Below are positions 32,583-42,879 of a DNA stretch of 64,000 bases, one piece after another. The DNA comes from Gerris lacustris (Eukaryota > Arthropoda > Insecta > Hemiptera > Gerridae), in the NCBI GenBank assembly GCA_951217055.1, contig OX578286.1:31502720-31566719 (forward strand). Direction: 5' to 3'. Each line of letters begins with the position of its first letter. The stretch's first letter is position 1. The translations under genes and the position numbers were made by a program. The notes under the pieces were generated by a model, which saw nothing but the letters and a program-made list of their open reading frames with translations, ran no database searches and was not told the origin of the DNA.

Positions 32583-33473
32583 TTAAATTTTATTATGTAA
32601 TTGACGGAAAATATTGATTCGTAACATCGGATCTGTATTTTTAACTTTGTAATTATTTTTTAATTTTTTTTAAAATTTTAGCGAACCCCACGGGGTAATA
32701 GTATCCTAATACCTACTAGTTATAGGTCCTAGGTCTAGCTGTTTCAGGGAGGTCATTAGGATAATGTTTGAAAAATTGTTAGTTTTTCTGCGTCTGATCA
32801 TCAAAATTATACAGAAAAATTGTAGAAATGTAGTCTGCATTAAATTTGTATAGGAAGTGCTTTTCACTGGGACCGATAGTTTTAGATATATATGCCAAAA
32901 TACGTGAAGATTAACCTTTTAAACAGGCTTCCCACTCCACGCTCACCCTTCCCCACCCTCTGGGGATTTAAATTTGTTGTACAATAGACATCAATGAACA
33001 ACTCAACCAATTTTTATAATTCCGGGATTTTTTTTCGCTCGAAAAGTCTTATTTGACAAGGCAAATAAGAGTCATAGTCAATAGAGTCTTCATTTAGTCA
33101 CTTCTTCAAAACAATTAGAAAAAAGTTATAAATATTTGATATTGTTTTAAAATTATCTATTACTGTATTGTATTGGTAATTTCAAGTGATAAAATAACCA
33201 TGTATTCGTACAGCGTGAGTGATAAGGATAACACATGATGTGGCCTGGACCTGGTCAGTCTGGTCTTCGTTACTAATAAATATAATGTCACTATCTTATC
33301 AACATTACGTTGATAAGAGAGTTATAAAATAAAGCATCTGCTTCCATTAATTTTATTTAATCGAATATTTACTTATCTAGCTTAAAATGATTAGGAGTTT
33401 AGGATCGTGTATTATATTAACATTGTTGTGAATAGAATTAATTATAAAATTAAATTGAATTAAACTTTATTAG
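32583..33473. other. No gene recognised
   Basis: AT-rich, with a 'CCCACTCCACGCTCACCC' patch near 32932. No domain, RNA or repeat partner. Confidence 0.45.
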
Positions 33474-33680
33474 TCCAGGAGATAGCGTGCAAAAATAAGT
33501 CTTACAAACATCAAGCTAGAATTTTGTGTATAAGTAAATCTTTTGGTGTCTTTTAAGAATATGTGGTCGGCTAGGTTCGTATGGGACATAGCTTGGCAAT
33601 AGGCATTTGAAAAAAAAAACCGGTGGAGAGCGGCCATGTCCCGCCATTTTTGGTGGATAATGTGATTTTCATGGTCCTGA
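33474..33680. repeat. Repeat G, single arm
   Basis: It starts AGTCCAGGAGATAGCGTGC and matches the arms at 28372 and 40285 up to 'GATTTTCATGGTCCTGAGTA'. The central palindrome and second arm are absent. It directly precedes the LINE fragment. Confidence 0.7.
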
Positions 33681-33743
33681 GTATTTAAATTTAACAATTT
33701 TATCAGCCATACCAGGTACTAAAATAAAAAAATATAAATTTGA

Positions 33744-34211
33744 AACCCCCTAAACATTTTGAAACAGGTATATTTTGCTCTAGTCCAGTCTCACCTTCAA
33801 TACTGTATTGTGGCCTGGGGAGCCGCTTTTCCAACCTTACTTTCTAAACTTCAAGCTACACAAAATTTAATAATAAAAGTAATATGTAAAAAAAATAGAT
33901 ATGATTCACCACTTGCATTGTACAAGTCCCTTAACATTTTAAATGTAACCGAATTATTCACTTACACTACACAGCTTATGACTAAAAAATACTTGAATGA
34001 ATTTACTCAAATAACACACACACATAGGACACGACTAGCTCAACAACACTTACTTACCTTACCAAGATCTAGAACCACAACAGGCACTAAACACTGGACT
34101 CAAATAGGACCTAGACTCTATAACTCTCTACCTCAACACATTAGACAACTACATAATTACAACACATTTAAAACCCAGCTCAAATATTACTACAATAAAA
34201 AAAATATATAA
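33744..34211 (+). pseudogene. Reverse transcriptase C-terminal fragment
   Basis: An open frame of about 155 residues with no proper start; upstream it is closed by a stop at 33741. Residues 10-26 carry YFALVQSHLQYCIVAWG, the conserved helix-strand after the RT palm/thumb of Jockey/CR1-like elements ('Y.ALI.S+L.Y...WG'). Near residue 122 is GPRLYNSLPQHIR and then a terminal FK..LK block, the standard C-terminus of the same LINE groups. The catalytic FADD box and all upstream domains are missing, so it cannot act. The frame is intact, suggesting a fairly young insertion. The exact clade cannot be settled by eye. Confidence 0.8.
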
Positions 34212-34534
34212 TATTAGTAAAATAAACTGAAAAATAAAACAAAAAAAAACACTTTATTAAATAATTAATTCAAATTTATTAACATTTTATTTTTTAAAAA
34301 TAGATAAATTTTAAATTTATTAGGACTCTTTTATCTAATACAATCTTCATTAAATATATGACTCATTTTCATTATTGTATAATATTTTGTATTAATGGCA
34401 AACATTTGTATGACTCCTCCTCTACGCTCGGGAAACCCTGTAGAGGAGAATAGCAGCAAACTTATTTCATATAAAATTATGTACTTATATTTATGTATAA
34501 TATTGTAAATAATTATTAAATAATAAAGAATGTT

Positions 34535-34569
<35 letters not shown>
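33744..34569 (+). mobile_element. 5'-truncated non-LTR retrotransposon (LINE)
   Basis: It consists of the last about 155 codons of a reverse transcriptase ORF, a 3' UTR of about 330 bp and a poly(A) tail (34541-34569). The UTR contains CCTCTACGCTCGGGAAACCC...GTAGAGG, a stem-loop also seen in the LINE tail at 14517-14797. AATAAAGAATG lies just before the tail. Heavy 5' truncation is the usual fate of LINE insertions. I could not find a target-site duplication. Confidence 0.8.
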
Positions 34570-34570
<1 letters not shown>

Positions 34571-35300
34571 GTCAAGATGAAGATCGTAAATATCATGTCA
34601 CAGCAAATAAAGGCACGATCCAAGTAGACTTGGACCAAATAATTTTGATCAAATCTTCTTGGTCAAAGTAAAAATGAATTTTTTATGCAGTGTTTACACA
34701 ATCCAAGTATACTTGGTCTAAGTACGGGAACTTGTCAAATAAATCATTTAGAACCAAAGGAATAAAAAACAAAAATTTAAAAGAAATAAAAGCTGTCAAT
34801 AACCTTCTTATAAACAAATCCGTCAAAACTTTTCACATCTTTTGACATGATTTGAACTTTTCTCATTTTTGACTTTCTTTTAGTTCATAATCATATGGTT
34901 GACGCCATCCAAGTCTACTTATATCAAATAACGTCCAACTCAACTTGGATGTCCAAGTTGACTTTGAAAACTTGTTTACACGATTGTTAGTAGCGTCAAA
35001 ATAAAGTCAAAACTGATTTGGTTCAAGTCAACTTGGATCGTGTAGACGCGGCTTAAAATAACTTGCAGATTTTTTCCGTACTAACTTTCCGTACAGCAAA
35101 ATTTGCTGAAAACGAATTAAATTCTCCTGAAACATGGCTAAAAGTATTAAAATAATGCATTGTCGTCGTATTCTGAGCTATTCTAAAAGTTTCAAATGTC
35201 TAGCTACTCGTGAAGTTAGTTAAAAATCGATTGCAAGATTTGTACTGGACACACAAACAAAAAATCACGAAAGCAAGCTAATAAAAACGTTGAAAAATAT
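34570..35300 (+). repeat. Repeat J, interrupted by a Harbinger-type MITE
   Basis: 34570-34610 and 35054-35300 are continuous in the paralogue at 41737-42010 ('CGTCAAGATGAAGATCG', 'ACTAACTTTCCGTA', 'AAAATTTGCTGAAAAC', 'AAAATAATGCATTGTC', 'CGAAAGCAAGCTAATAAAAACG'). The insertion is annotated separately. A short frame present at 41907 is broken here. Confidence 0.7.
34611..35053. mobile_element. PIF/Harbinger-type MITE with TAA duplication
   Basis: 443 bp. The left end AGGCACGATCCAAGTAGAC pairs with the right end, reversed AGCCGCGTCTACACGATCC then AAGTTGACTTG. It is flanked by TAA at 34608-34610 and 35054-35056. The paralogous J repeat at about 41785 has the uninterrupted site CAAATAAAATAAC, giving a clean empty site. 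A 3-bp TWA duplication is the hallmark of PIF/Harbinger insertions. Internal 'TCCAAGT..ACTTGG' motifs repeat. No transposase. Confidence 0.8.
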
Positions 35301-35881
<581 letters not shown>

Positions 35882-36045
35882 GGCAATTCCGCGGAGCTGT
35901 ACCAGAGAAGATGAGTGGTCGAATATCTGCTTTTTTTATCAACCTTGCCTCCGGTCTAGCTAGATTATTCATACATTGAAAAAAACTTTGAAAACTTTTA
36001 ATAAACAAATATATAATCATAATTTCTCACCACTGAACTACCAAT

Positions 36046-36165
36046 ATGAGCGGATTCAAGGAAACTGTCGTGGACTGGAGTGGTCATACAAAAAGCAGAC
36101 TGTCCGCCGCGGCAGGAGCACTTCTGTTTGACCAGGAAAATACAATGTTTGTCAAAAATTGTTAG
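36046..36165 (+). CDS. Candidate host first coding exon, possibly TMEM50-like
   Basis: An ATG with A at -3 opens a frame of 39 codons to a TAG. Composition is near 50 percent GC in a very AT-rich region, and no copy exists elsewhere in the window. The product begins MSGFKETVVDW, then SGHTKSRLSAAAGALLF, then a stretch that looks unlike protein. From memory, TMEM50 proteins start MxGF...DWSE(K/R)RN..AS..AGxLFF, a short cytoplasmic head entering the first membrane helix. The MSGF, DW and AAGALLF correspondences are suggestive. A donor such as CT|GTTTGA near 36114 would end the exon at the right place. No later exon was found. It could equally be chance. Confidence 0.3.
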   Translation: MSGFKETVVDWSGHTKSRLSAAAGALLFDQENTMFVKNC

Positions 36166-36355
36166 TCAAATCTAAAGTCTATGCCATTTTTTATAAGATC
36201 TGACTAGCCTGGCATACTATGGCAAAACAATACGAGGAGATTTACCCAATTTTATTATAAATAAACGTCAAATCCCAGATAGGGTAAAACAGAAGAATAA
36301 AAGGCGGTTTATAGAAAAGCGGGCTGAACCATACTCCAAGGAATTTTTTTGACAA
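36166..36355. other. No gene recognised
   Basis: AT-rich link between the candidate exon and the tandem array. It would be intronic if the exon is real. Confidence 0.4.
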
Positions 36356-36925
36356 AGTGATAATATCACCTCTCTTATGAACAAATCAGACATATAATTT
36401 TTCGAATGTTTGTCATAGAAATATAGTTTGACAAAGGGATATCAACTCTCCTGTGAACAAAAAAGACGTATACTTTCTCAAATGTTTGGTCATACAAATA
36501 TACTTTTTGACAAAGGGATATCAACTCTCCTATGAACAAAAAAGACGTATAATTTCTCAAATGTTTGGTGTCATACAAATATACTTTTTGACAAAGGGAT
36601 ATCAACTCTCCTATGAACAAAAAAGACGTATAATTTCTCAAATGTTTGGTCATACAAATATACTTTTTGACAAAGGGATATCAACTCTCCTATGAACAAA
36701 AAAGACGTATAATTTCTCAAATGTTTGGTCATACAAATATACTTTTTGACAAAGGGATATCAACTCTCCTATGAACAAAAAAGACGTATAATTTCTCAAA
36801 TGTTTGGTCATACAAATATACTTTTTGACAAAGGGATATCAACTCTCCTATGAACAAATCAGACATATAATTATTCGAATGTTTGGTCATACAAATGTAG
36901 TCTTTGTCAAAGGGATGTAATCTCT
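36356..36925 (+). repeat. 79-bp tandem array, about seven units
   Basis: The marker TATGAACAAA recurs at 36376, 36452 (one change), 36531, 36612, 36691, 36770 and 36849, giving steps of 76, 79, 81, 79, 79 and 79 bp. Each unit reads 'GACAAAGGGATATCAACTCTCC', then 'AAAAGACGTATAATTTCTC', then 'TTTGGTCATACAAATATAC'. Central units are nearly identical and the edge units diverged. Because 79 is not a multiple of three, the open frames on both strands run through three registers of the same unit. They are a by-product, not a gene. A lone reversed unit is at 4765-4890. Confidence 0.9.
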
Positions 36926-37742
36926 CAAATGTATAAATCAAGCAAAATTGTTCTGCCAAACGATTCTCGAATGCATCATCTTTCTGTTCAGCCCATCATT
37001 TTATTTTTGTGGGTTTTTGACTTTTTTTGTGGATAGATGGTTTGTAAAGTATAAAATACTCGCTATAGAACCTAAATTCTAATAAAGCCACATTGTTCTT
37101 TATTGTATGTGATGGGTTAGTGATGGAATAAACCTATTGTAAACGTTATTCGTTCCAATTACCTTCAAACTGTAACTTTAATCCACGTCTTGTCTATTAC
37201 GTTTGATTTTCTCTCGTTTCTCTGATTTCCAATTGTTATTGTCTGTAACAGTAGTATTCTGTCAGTATTTTTAGAAAACTCGTATTTCGTTCTCGAACAA
37301 GATCTTTTAGGGGGGGTTTTAGGGAATGAAGCTTCAGCAGTCAGAGAATGTGGTAAACAAAGGATTTCTAGATCTTGCATTAGATCAAGTCAAAGAGGTA
37401 AATAGAACCTTTTGCACTTTGTAAATCTCTTACGAGTTTCACGTTCCTCTCTCCTCCTTCGCTTATTTGCCTTCAAAATACCCTCTAGTGGGTTCTGTCT
37501 CTCGTGTAACTCTATATTCTACCTACATCATGAATCACACTGACATGATCCTGACGTTCAGATTCCTCAAAAGGTTAATTTATGTTACAATACATGTGGT
37601 GCGTATTAGAAACAATGCAATATCAAACCTAAGTATTACCCTAGATTGCTTTACACAAAAGAGATATCAGAAAGTAATCACTAAACACCAAACAATGTTG
37701 ATCAGAAAGGATTATCTTCAGGCGAAAAAATTTTTTTTTCAG
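36926..37742. other. No gene recognised
   Basis: Mixed AT-rich sequence. A 71-codon minus-strand frame at 37165-37380 and a plus frame beginning at 37467 show no family I know. The latter runs into family A sequence and is therefore unlikely to be a gene. Confidence 0.35.
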
Positions 37743-37905
37743 GACACTTCTTTAGATTGTTACTCCCCTTATAAAAAAAAAACAAAAGGGAGTATCAATT
37801 TAAAGAAGGTGTACGGAATGTTCTTCTTTAGACTGTTACTCCCCTTATAAAAAAACAAAGGGCAGTAACAATCTAAAGAAGGTGTACGGAATGTTCTTCA
37901 TTAGA
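37743..37905 (+). mobile_element. Family A MITE, compact copy
   Basis: It reads ACTTCTTTAGATTGTTACTCCCC, then ATAAAA, then the reversed motif, 'GTGTACGGAATGTTC', and the forward motif again. It ends 'GGGCAGTAACAATCTAAAGAAG'. This gives the four-motif arrangement in about 140 bp, with the usual CAAAGGGATG core deleted. Confidence 0.65.
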
Positions 37906-38423
37906 TTGTTACTTGCACGTTACTTTGTACCTAAGCACATAGGTCTAAACATCCCTTTGTGTAATAGTTATGTGTTATGTAGATAAGGAATTTATAAATA
38001 ATTATATTCATTTGTATTTTTTAAAAAAGCATATGGGTAACAAAGAAAGTGTACGGAAAGTTCTTCTTTAGACTGTTACTCTAATTTTAAAATCAGAAGT
38101 GTTATATTCCTTTGTCTCAAAGTACATTGGACTAAATATCCCTTTGTCTTAATAGTTATATAGACAAAGAAAAGCATGAATACTAATATCCATATATATT
38201 CTAAAAAATAAATAAATAAATAAGACGAGTAACAATCGAATGAAGTAACCAAAAATATATCTTTCATTTTTAGTTTTTTTGATTTTTTACTTAATAACTG
38301 AGCAAATAATAAAAAAAGGGGGAGTAACAAACTAAAGAAGCTGTACGGAATGTTCTTCTTTAGACTGTTACACCCCTTATAAAAAAAACACACAAAGGGG
38401 AGTAACAATCTAAAGAAGTACCT
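37906..38423 (-). mobile_element. Family A MITEs, one or two joined copies
   Basis: It contains reversed cores ('GACTAAATATCCCTTTGTC' at about 38131, 'TCTAAACATCCCTTTG' at about 37944), several 'GTACGGAATGTTCTTC' linkers and the right end AAGAAGTACC at 38413-38422. The region looks like one copy inserted into or recombined with another. A 110-codon minus frame at 38076-38408 is an artefact of this sequence. Confidence 0.6.
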
Positions 38424-38743
38424 TTTTCAGTATAATGTGGTTATTGTGAAGATTAAAAAAATATATATTATATTATAAATACTAATTTATTCTTATCAGT
38501 TAGAGTTTAATTTCTATGAAAACTTTTATGTGGCTAAAAGATGTGGTTTTTTTCCCCCTCTTCAAAAGATTACAAATTGAAAATCCGTTCTGTTATACCC
38601 TAGAATTTCTCTCTTTTAATCGGACTGTATCTCTCAAAGTATTATCTCTTCAAATCCCGCAATATTCTACCTTTTTTCGAACCCACAAAGCATATTTGCT
38701 TTTTCCCTGTTTACACTGGTTTTTCTATGATTAAATATTCCAG

Positions 38744-38796
<53 letters not shown>

Positions 38797-39041
38797 ATAC
38801 AACTTGTACATTTGAAAAGATTTAACAAAAGGATTATAATTTTTTTTTTTTTTTTTTGGTAATGTAATTACGTTAAAAAAATAACATTGATATATTTATG
38901 TAATTTAATTTGGATGAAATGTTAATTAATTTAGTTGGTTTTTTTAATGCAAAACATGATCTTACCTAGGAAAAGATAATACCTAGTAAAAAATTAATTA
39001 ATTAATGCTTCTTACAAATATAAACTAAATTAGTTTTTTAA
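38424..39041. other. No gene recognised; (TA)n at 38747-38780 and poly(T) tracts
   Basis: A 72-codon frame at 38516-38734 has no known domain. A TA run is followed by T-runs at 38781-38797 and 38841-38858. Confidence 0.4.
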
Positions 39042-39817
39042 CTCTATTATTGAAGCGAGCGTAGCGAGCTTCCTACATTCAACGAAATATGCTCCGTGTC
39101 TGTCTGTCTGTCTGTCTGTCAGTAACGTTCACGCGTGTGACGATAACTTGAGTAAAAGTTGACCGATTTAGTTGAAATTTGGTATACATGTTCCTCTTAC
39201 TAATACTCAGGCTAAGTTCGTTGGACAGCGTGATCCGTCCAAGAGTTCGCGCGCAACGCTCGCGTAAACGAGAGGTACAAAAATTAAATTGGAATTTCAG
39301 GACGGGAAAAGATTCTATCATCATCTATTCGATGAGACGAACATTTTTTTCAAATAACATTTTTTACTAAAACCAACAGCGACACCGCTATGACTTAATA
39401 AAGATCGCTAAAACTATTAAAGCGGACCTAAACGTTTATAATAGAGAAAACAACCTTTTTACCGATATCTTACGTTCTAACGTAACGATTTTAATAAAAC
39501 TTCATATACACCATCTAATGCACAATTGAAACAGGTATGCAAAATTTCAACTTGATACAAGCAAAATTCTTTGCGAAGTGACGAGATACATTTATAATAA
39601 TTGTTTAAAAGCTACCGCGGGTGGTGAAGATTGTTATAGTCGTTTAGTGTATGGCTTGTTTAGGAAGTAAAGCTTTGTACCGAGTACCCCCACTCTTCCC
39701 TACACTACTCTCTTCCACTTATCTTCAACTATGACATTCATCATGATTAATAAATATCAATATTCAGTATTTTATTGCAATACGCTCGCTTCAATGATAG
39801 AGCCACGCGATGCCTAG
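39042..39817 (+). mobile_element. Family E TIR element, full length
   Basis: The left terminus CTCTATTATTGAAGCGAGCG and the right terminus, reversed CTCTATCATTGAAGCGAGCG, form an inverted repeat of about 22 bp with one or two mismatches. The right end extends to GCGATGCCTAG. The AAGCGAGCGTAGCGAGCTTC hairpin sits at the left end. It contains (GTCT)n at about 39098-39120. There is no transposase. The copy at 12834-13487 is about 95 percent similar by eye, in opposite orientation. Confidence 0.75.
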
Positions 39818-39867
39818 TTATAAATGTGTGTATAAATGAGTATAAATATTATAATAGACCAGGAGAC

Positions 39868-40280
39868 TAAGACTTGGCCACACTCGGCTAACCCATAGTT
39901 ACCTCTTCACTCGGGACAAAGAGCTACCAAAATGCAGACTCTGCAATGAAACAGTTACTGTGAAACACATACTTACCGACTGCCACAGACTACAAGATCT
40001 ACGAGACAAACGCAACCTACCTGAAACCATACCTGAAATACTGGCAGACAATGAAGACTCCATAAGGCAACTATTCTCCTACTTACAAGATGCTATAGAC
40101 TTACTAGAAGAAATATAGATTTTAATAAAATTTAACTTTATAGAAGGATATAAGTAGATGGAGAGATACAAACATTGCAACTATAGGAAAAAAAAAAAAA
40201 AAAAAAAAAAAATAACTAAATAATGTTTAGAGCGTTAATGAACAAATGTCAAACACCCTATAAATAAATAAATAAATAAA
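39868..40280 (+). mobile_element. 5'-truncated RNase H-class LINE with target duplication
   Basis: An 82-codon ORF end, a short 3' UTR, poly(A) (40189-40211), about 50 bp more and a terminal (ATAA)n tract. The direct repeat AATAGACCAGGAGA occurs at 39854-39867 and 40281-40294, which fits a target-site duplication of about 14 bp in repeat G (AGxCCAGGAGATAGCG). A partial inverted copy, with the same flank, is at 28921-29246. Confidence 0.75.
39870..40118 (+). pseudogene. LINE ORF2 C-terminus: RNase H end and zinc knuckle
   Basis: The 82-residue frame has no start codon because the element is truncated. It opens RLGHTRLTHSYLF, the hallmark sequence at the end of the RNase H/linker region of I-, Jockey- and R1-like non-LTR elements. 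It follows with C-x2-C-x7-H-x4-C (CRLC...H...C, residues about 28-43), the C-terminal CCHC zinc knuckle that binds element RNA, and a tail ending LLEEI-stop. Intact but non-functional as a fragment. It differs from the LINE at 33744, which lacks this knuckle, so at least two LINE lineages are present. Confidence 0.85.
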
Positions 40281-40284
40281 TAGA

Positions 40285-40637
40285 CCAGGAGATAGCGTGC
40301 AAAAAAGTCTCTGACTAACATCAAGCTAGAATTTTTTTTGTGTAAGTAAATCTTTTGGTGCCTTTTAAGTTTAAGAATATGTGGTCTCCTAAGTTCGTCT
40401 GCGGGACATAACTTAGCAATAGGCATTTGAAAAAACAAACCGGTGGAGAGCAGCCATGTCTCACCCTTATTGATGGACAATGTGATTTTCATTATCCTCA
40501 GTACGAACTTAGTTAGTAAACCAATAATCAAGTTGATGGTAGTTTGTCATTTAATAGGTGACCTCTTTGATTTGAAGTAATATTTGACTTACTAACCTAT
40601 TAAGTGACAAAGTACCATCAACTTGATTATTAATCAA
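40285..40637. repeat. Repeat G with central palindrome
   Basis: The arm begins AGGAGATAGCGTGCAAAAAAG. Positions 40524-40632 form a near-perfect inverted repeat (AATAATCAAGTTGATGG ... CCATCAACTTGATTATT). The segment is the inverse of 28594-28948. The 98-codon frame here translates the G arm and has no known domain. Confidence 0.75.
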
Positions 40638-40819
40638 GTTGACAGTTACTCATTTAATTAAAAATAAGTACAGTAATTCTTATTTGTTTTTAATATTGAA
40701 TCTCTTATATCTGCTATTAAAAGTGCTAATAATTATTGTAATTTATTAAAATAATAAATAAAAACTGTGTAATGGACGAAAATGTGCATTTTCTTCCTAC
40801 TGGAGATAAAATTTTGTAT

Positions 40820-41043
40820 GTACCTCGTGAGTAAAGTGCCATTATTCCCCTCGCGATAATTATCTCCCTTGGCTGCGCCTCGGGAGCTAATTAGAGTTAT
40901 TCCTTCGGCTGCGCCTCGGGAATTAAAAAGTCTAATTCCCTCGGCTTCGCCTCGGGATTTAGGGACCATGGTTCCTTCGGCTTTGCCTCAAGAACTAACT
41001 TTTACGCTCAGGGAATAATGGCTTACTTTACTCCCTAGGTGCA
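40820..41043. mobile_element. Fold-back element with four internal hairpins
   Basis: Outer ends form an inverted repeat of about 28 bp (left ACCTCGTGAGTAAAGTGCC then ATTATTCCC; right, reversed, ACCTAGGGAGTAAAG then GCCATTATTCCC). Between them, four hairpin units of the form TTCC-TCGGCTGCGCCTCGGGAA follow at about 25-35 bp steps (near 40868, 40898, 40931 and 40970), each a palindrome around GC. The overlapping 78-codon minus frame repeats a SRGAAxG motif because of the units and is not a gene. Confidence 0.65.
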
Positions 41044-41354
41044 TAAATAACTATTTATCTTGTAATTATATAAATGCCAGCTTTCCAAGACAATTAATAA
41101 AAATAAAAGCAAACTAGTATTAGCGAAATTCTAGTGTGAATATTTTTTGTGTATATTTTTATTAAAAACTGGCCACACAATATACAAAAACAACAACAAC
41201 ACTTCATGGTCGACCTTTACCACCATTCTTATATTGTAGTGATGTTTTAGGCTAGACATTGTTGTAAACAATTCTGTTTGAAGACAACACCTGATGGAGA
41301 ATCAGAAGGAACCTAGGAGTATTTTTATAGAGTACCCAAGATATAGTGAGATTT

Positions 41355-41605
41355 GTGAAGGCAGGAAGGATAAAACGGGCTGGACATAGCAGCGATGAAA
41401 AAGCAGCGAAATGTTTTATGCGGAAGGAAAATATAGACCAAGGAGAAGATGGAGATGGAAAGTCGAGGTGGAAAAGCAACTGTGGATCTTAGTTGGAGAA
41501 AGGAAGATTGAGGATAGATAGCACAAGACAGAGAAAGATGGAAGGCATTAACTTGAGAGGCCAAGGGCCACCTCGGCCTGGACTCAAAGCAATTGCAGTA
41601 ATTGT
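41355..41605 (+). pseudogene. Degraded non-LTR retrotransposon C-terminus
   Basis: Three pieces in different frames reproduce a familiar LINE C-terminus. AGRIKRAGH...KAAKCF (about 41358-41410) corresponds to the 'LRWAGHVARM' segment. YRPRRRWRWKVEVEKQLWIL (about 41434-41493) corresponds to 'GRRPRGRPxxRWxDxVEKDL'. EAKGHLGLDS (about 41554-41583) corresponds to 'AKxHxGL'. At least two frameshifts and internal stops make it dead. This segment typifies RTE/R1-like elements. The minus-strand frames at 41252-41564 are shadows. Confidence 0.7.
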
Positions 41606-41736
41606 AAGAAATTAATTATTGTTCTAGAAATAAGTAAGATTCAAGAGTAAGCATGATAGTAAATAATTACAAGATTAAAAGAACTTTTTATATAACTACG
41701 TTTTTAAATTTTCTGTCATAAAGAATAAATTTGAAA
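41606..41736. other. No gene recognised
   Basis: Short AT-rich sequence between the LINE relic and repeat J. Confidence 0.4.
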
Positions 41737-42115
41737 CACGTCAAAATGAAGATTGTAAATATGGATATGTCAAAACAAATAAAATAACTTCCGTATTTTT
41801 TCCGAACTAACTTTCCATAAATCAAAATTTGCTGAAAACAAATTAAATTCTGCTGAAATATGGCTAAAAGTATTTAAAATAATGCATTGTCATCGTGTTC
41901 TGAGCTATGCTAAAAGTTTCAAATGTCTACCTATTCGGGAAGTTAGTTAGAAATCGATTGCCAGATTTGTACCGGACAAACAAACTAACAAGAAAGCAAG
42001 CTAATAAAAACGTAGTAAAAAAATCGGTCCGAGACAATTCAGACAAACTTTCTCGTATAAGAGTTCATAATTACTTAGCCCAGTGTTTTCCATTTATTAG
42101 TTTTCGTATACTAGA
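41737..42115 (+). repeat. Repeat J, uninterrupted copy
   Basis: It provides the empty site for the Harbinger MITE at 34611. A 70-codon frame (41907-42119) is open here but broken in the 35-kb copy. Its last third is what also appears at 664-790 and, reversed, at 63345-63425. Confidence 0.65.
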
Positions 42116-42330
42116 GTAGAGGATACAAAGGTTCACAATTTCAGACTTAGCAACAATGTCTAGCGATTGTATTAAGCCTAAGGTAGACGAATAGGGTGTA
42201 TAGGCAGCGTATTGAGACCGTATATAGGCAACATGAGACTAGGGCCTTATCCACACGCTAGAGTTGACTAGAGGATACAAAAGTTCACAATTTCATATTA
42301 AGAAACGATATCTAGCGATTGTATTAAGAC
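42112..42330 (+). repeat. Direct duplication 'GAGGATACAAAGGTTCACAA'
   Basis: Two copies, about 147 bp apart, of a 65-bp unit containing 'GATACAAA-GTTCACAATTTCA' and 'TCTAGCGATTGTATTAAG'. 'GCCTTATCCACACGCTAGAG' lies between them. The same sequences occur reversed at 44165-44265 with TAGTGTGTGGAT on both sides, so they are a small dispersed element. Confidence 0.55.
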
Positions 42331-42879
42331 ATTAGGCAGACAAATTGAGTATAGCATTATACAAATATAGTAGAGAACATTTTGAGACCGTCTTTGTAAA
42401 GACTTAGTTACATTAAGAAAGGATTACATTATGGAAATAGTGACAAGACCATTATCTGATAAATAATTCATATTCTGTTCATATCTTAATTAGATATTTG
42501 TGATCATATTTTTTTTTTTTTTCTTACTTCAATTAAAATGGATTACATTATAACATAGCATTATAATATATTTGATAATTAATAGGGTAATATTATCACC
42601 CTTATTAAAAAATACCATCAAGTGCTCCAGGGAGTAAATAAATTAATTAGAATATTCACTTAAGTAGTTTTTTCATGATTTTAAACTAATTAATTCTTTC
42701 AGTTTTTAATTAAAAATAATTAAGTTGCACTAAACTTCAATCTCAGAACAAAAAATAAATAAAATCTCAGTATAATCATAGTTGTTTCAAAATAGTTTGC
42801 GAATCGTATAGATAGTTTGTTTGTAAATAAGATTTATTTATATTTATTTATGAAATTTAAAATCGAAATAAATACTTTT
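42331..42879. other. AT-rich stretch, no gene seen
   Basis: No ORF, RNA or repeat partner recognised. A T-run lies at 42511-42522. Confidence 0.5.

Noticed and set aside
36375..36695. Overlapping repeat-protein-like frames (FLFIGELISLCQKVYLYD) on both strands
   Set aside because: The 79-bp unit is not a multiple of three and simply lacks stops in several frames. No start or splice context; the same unit is broken at 4765.
37467..37850. 127-codon plus-strand frame
   Set aside because: It ends inside a family A MITE and contains no domain I recognise. A host exon cannot be excluded but nothing supports it.
41252..41564. Minus-strand frames of 75 and 79 codons
   Set aside because: They are antisense to the degraded LINE C-terminus on the plus strand.
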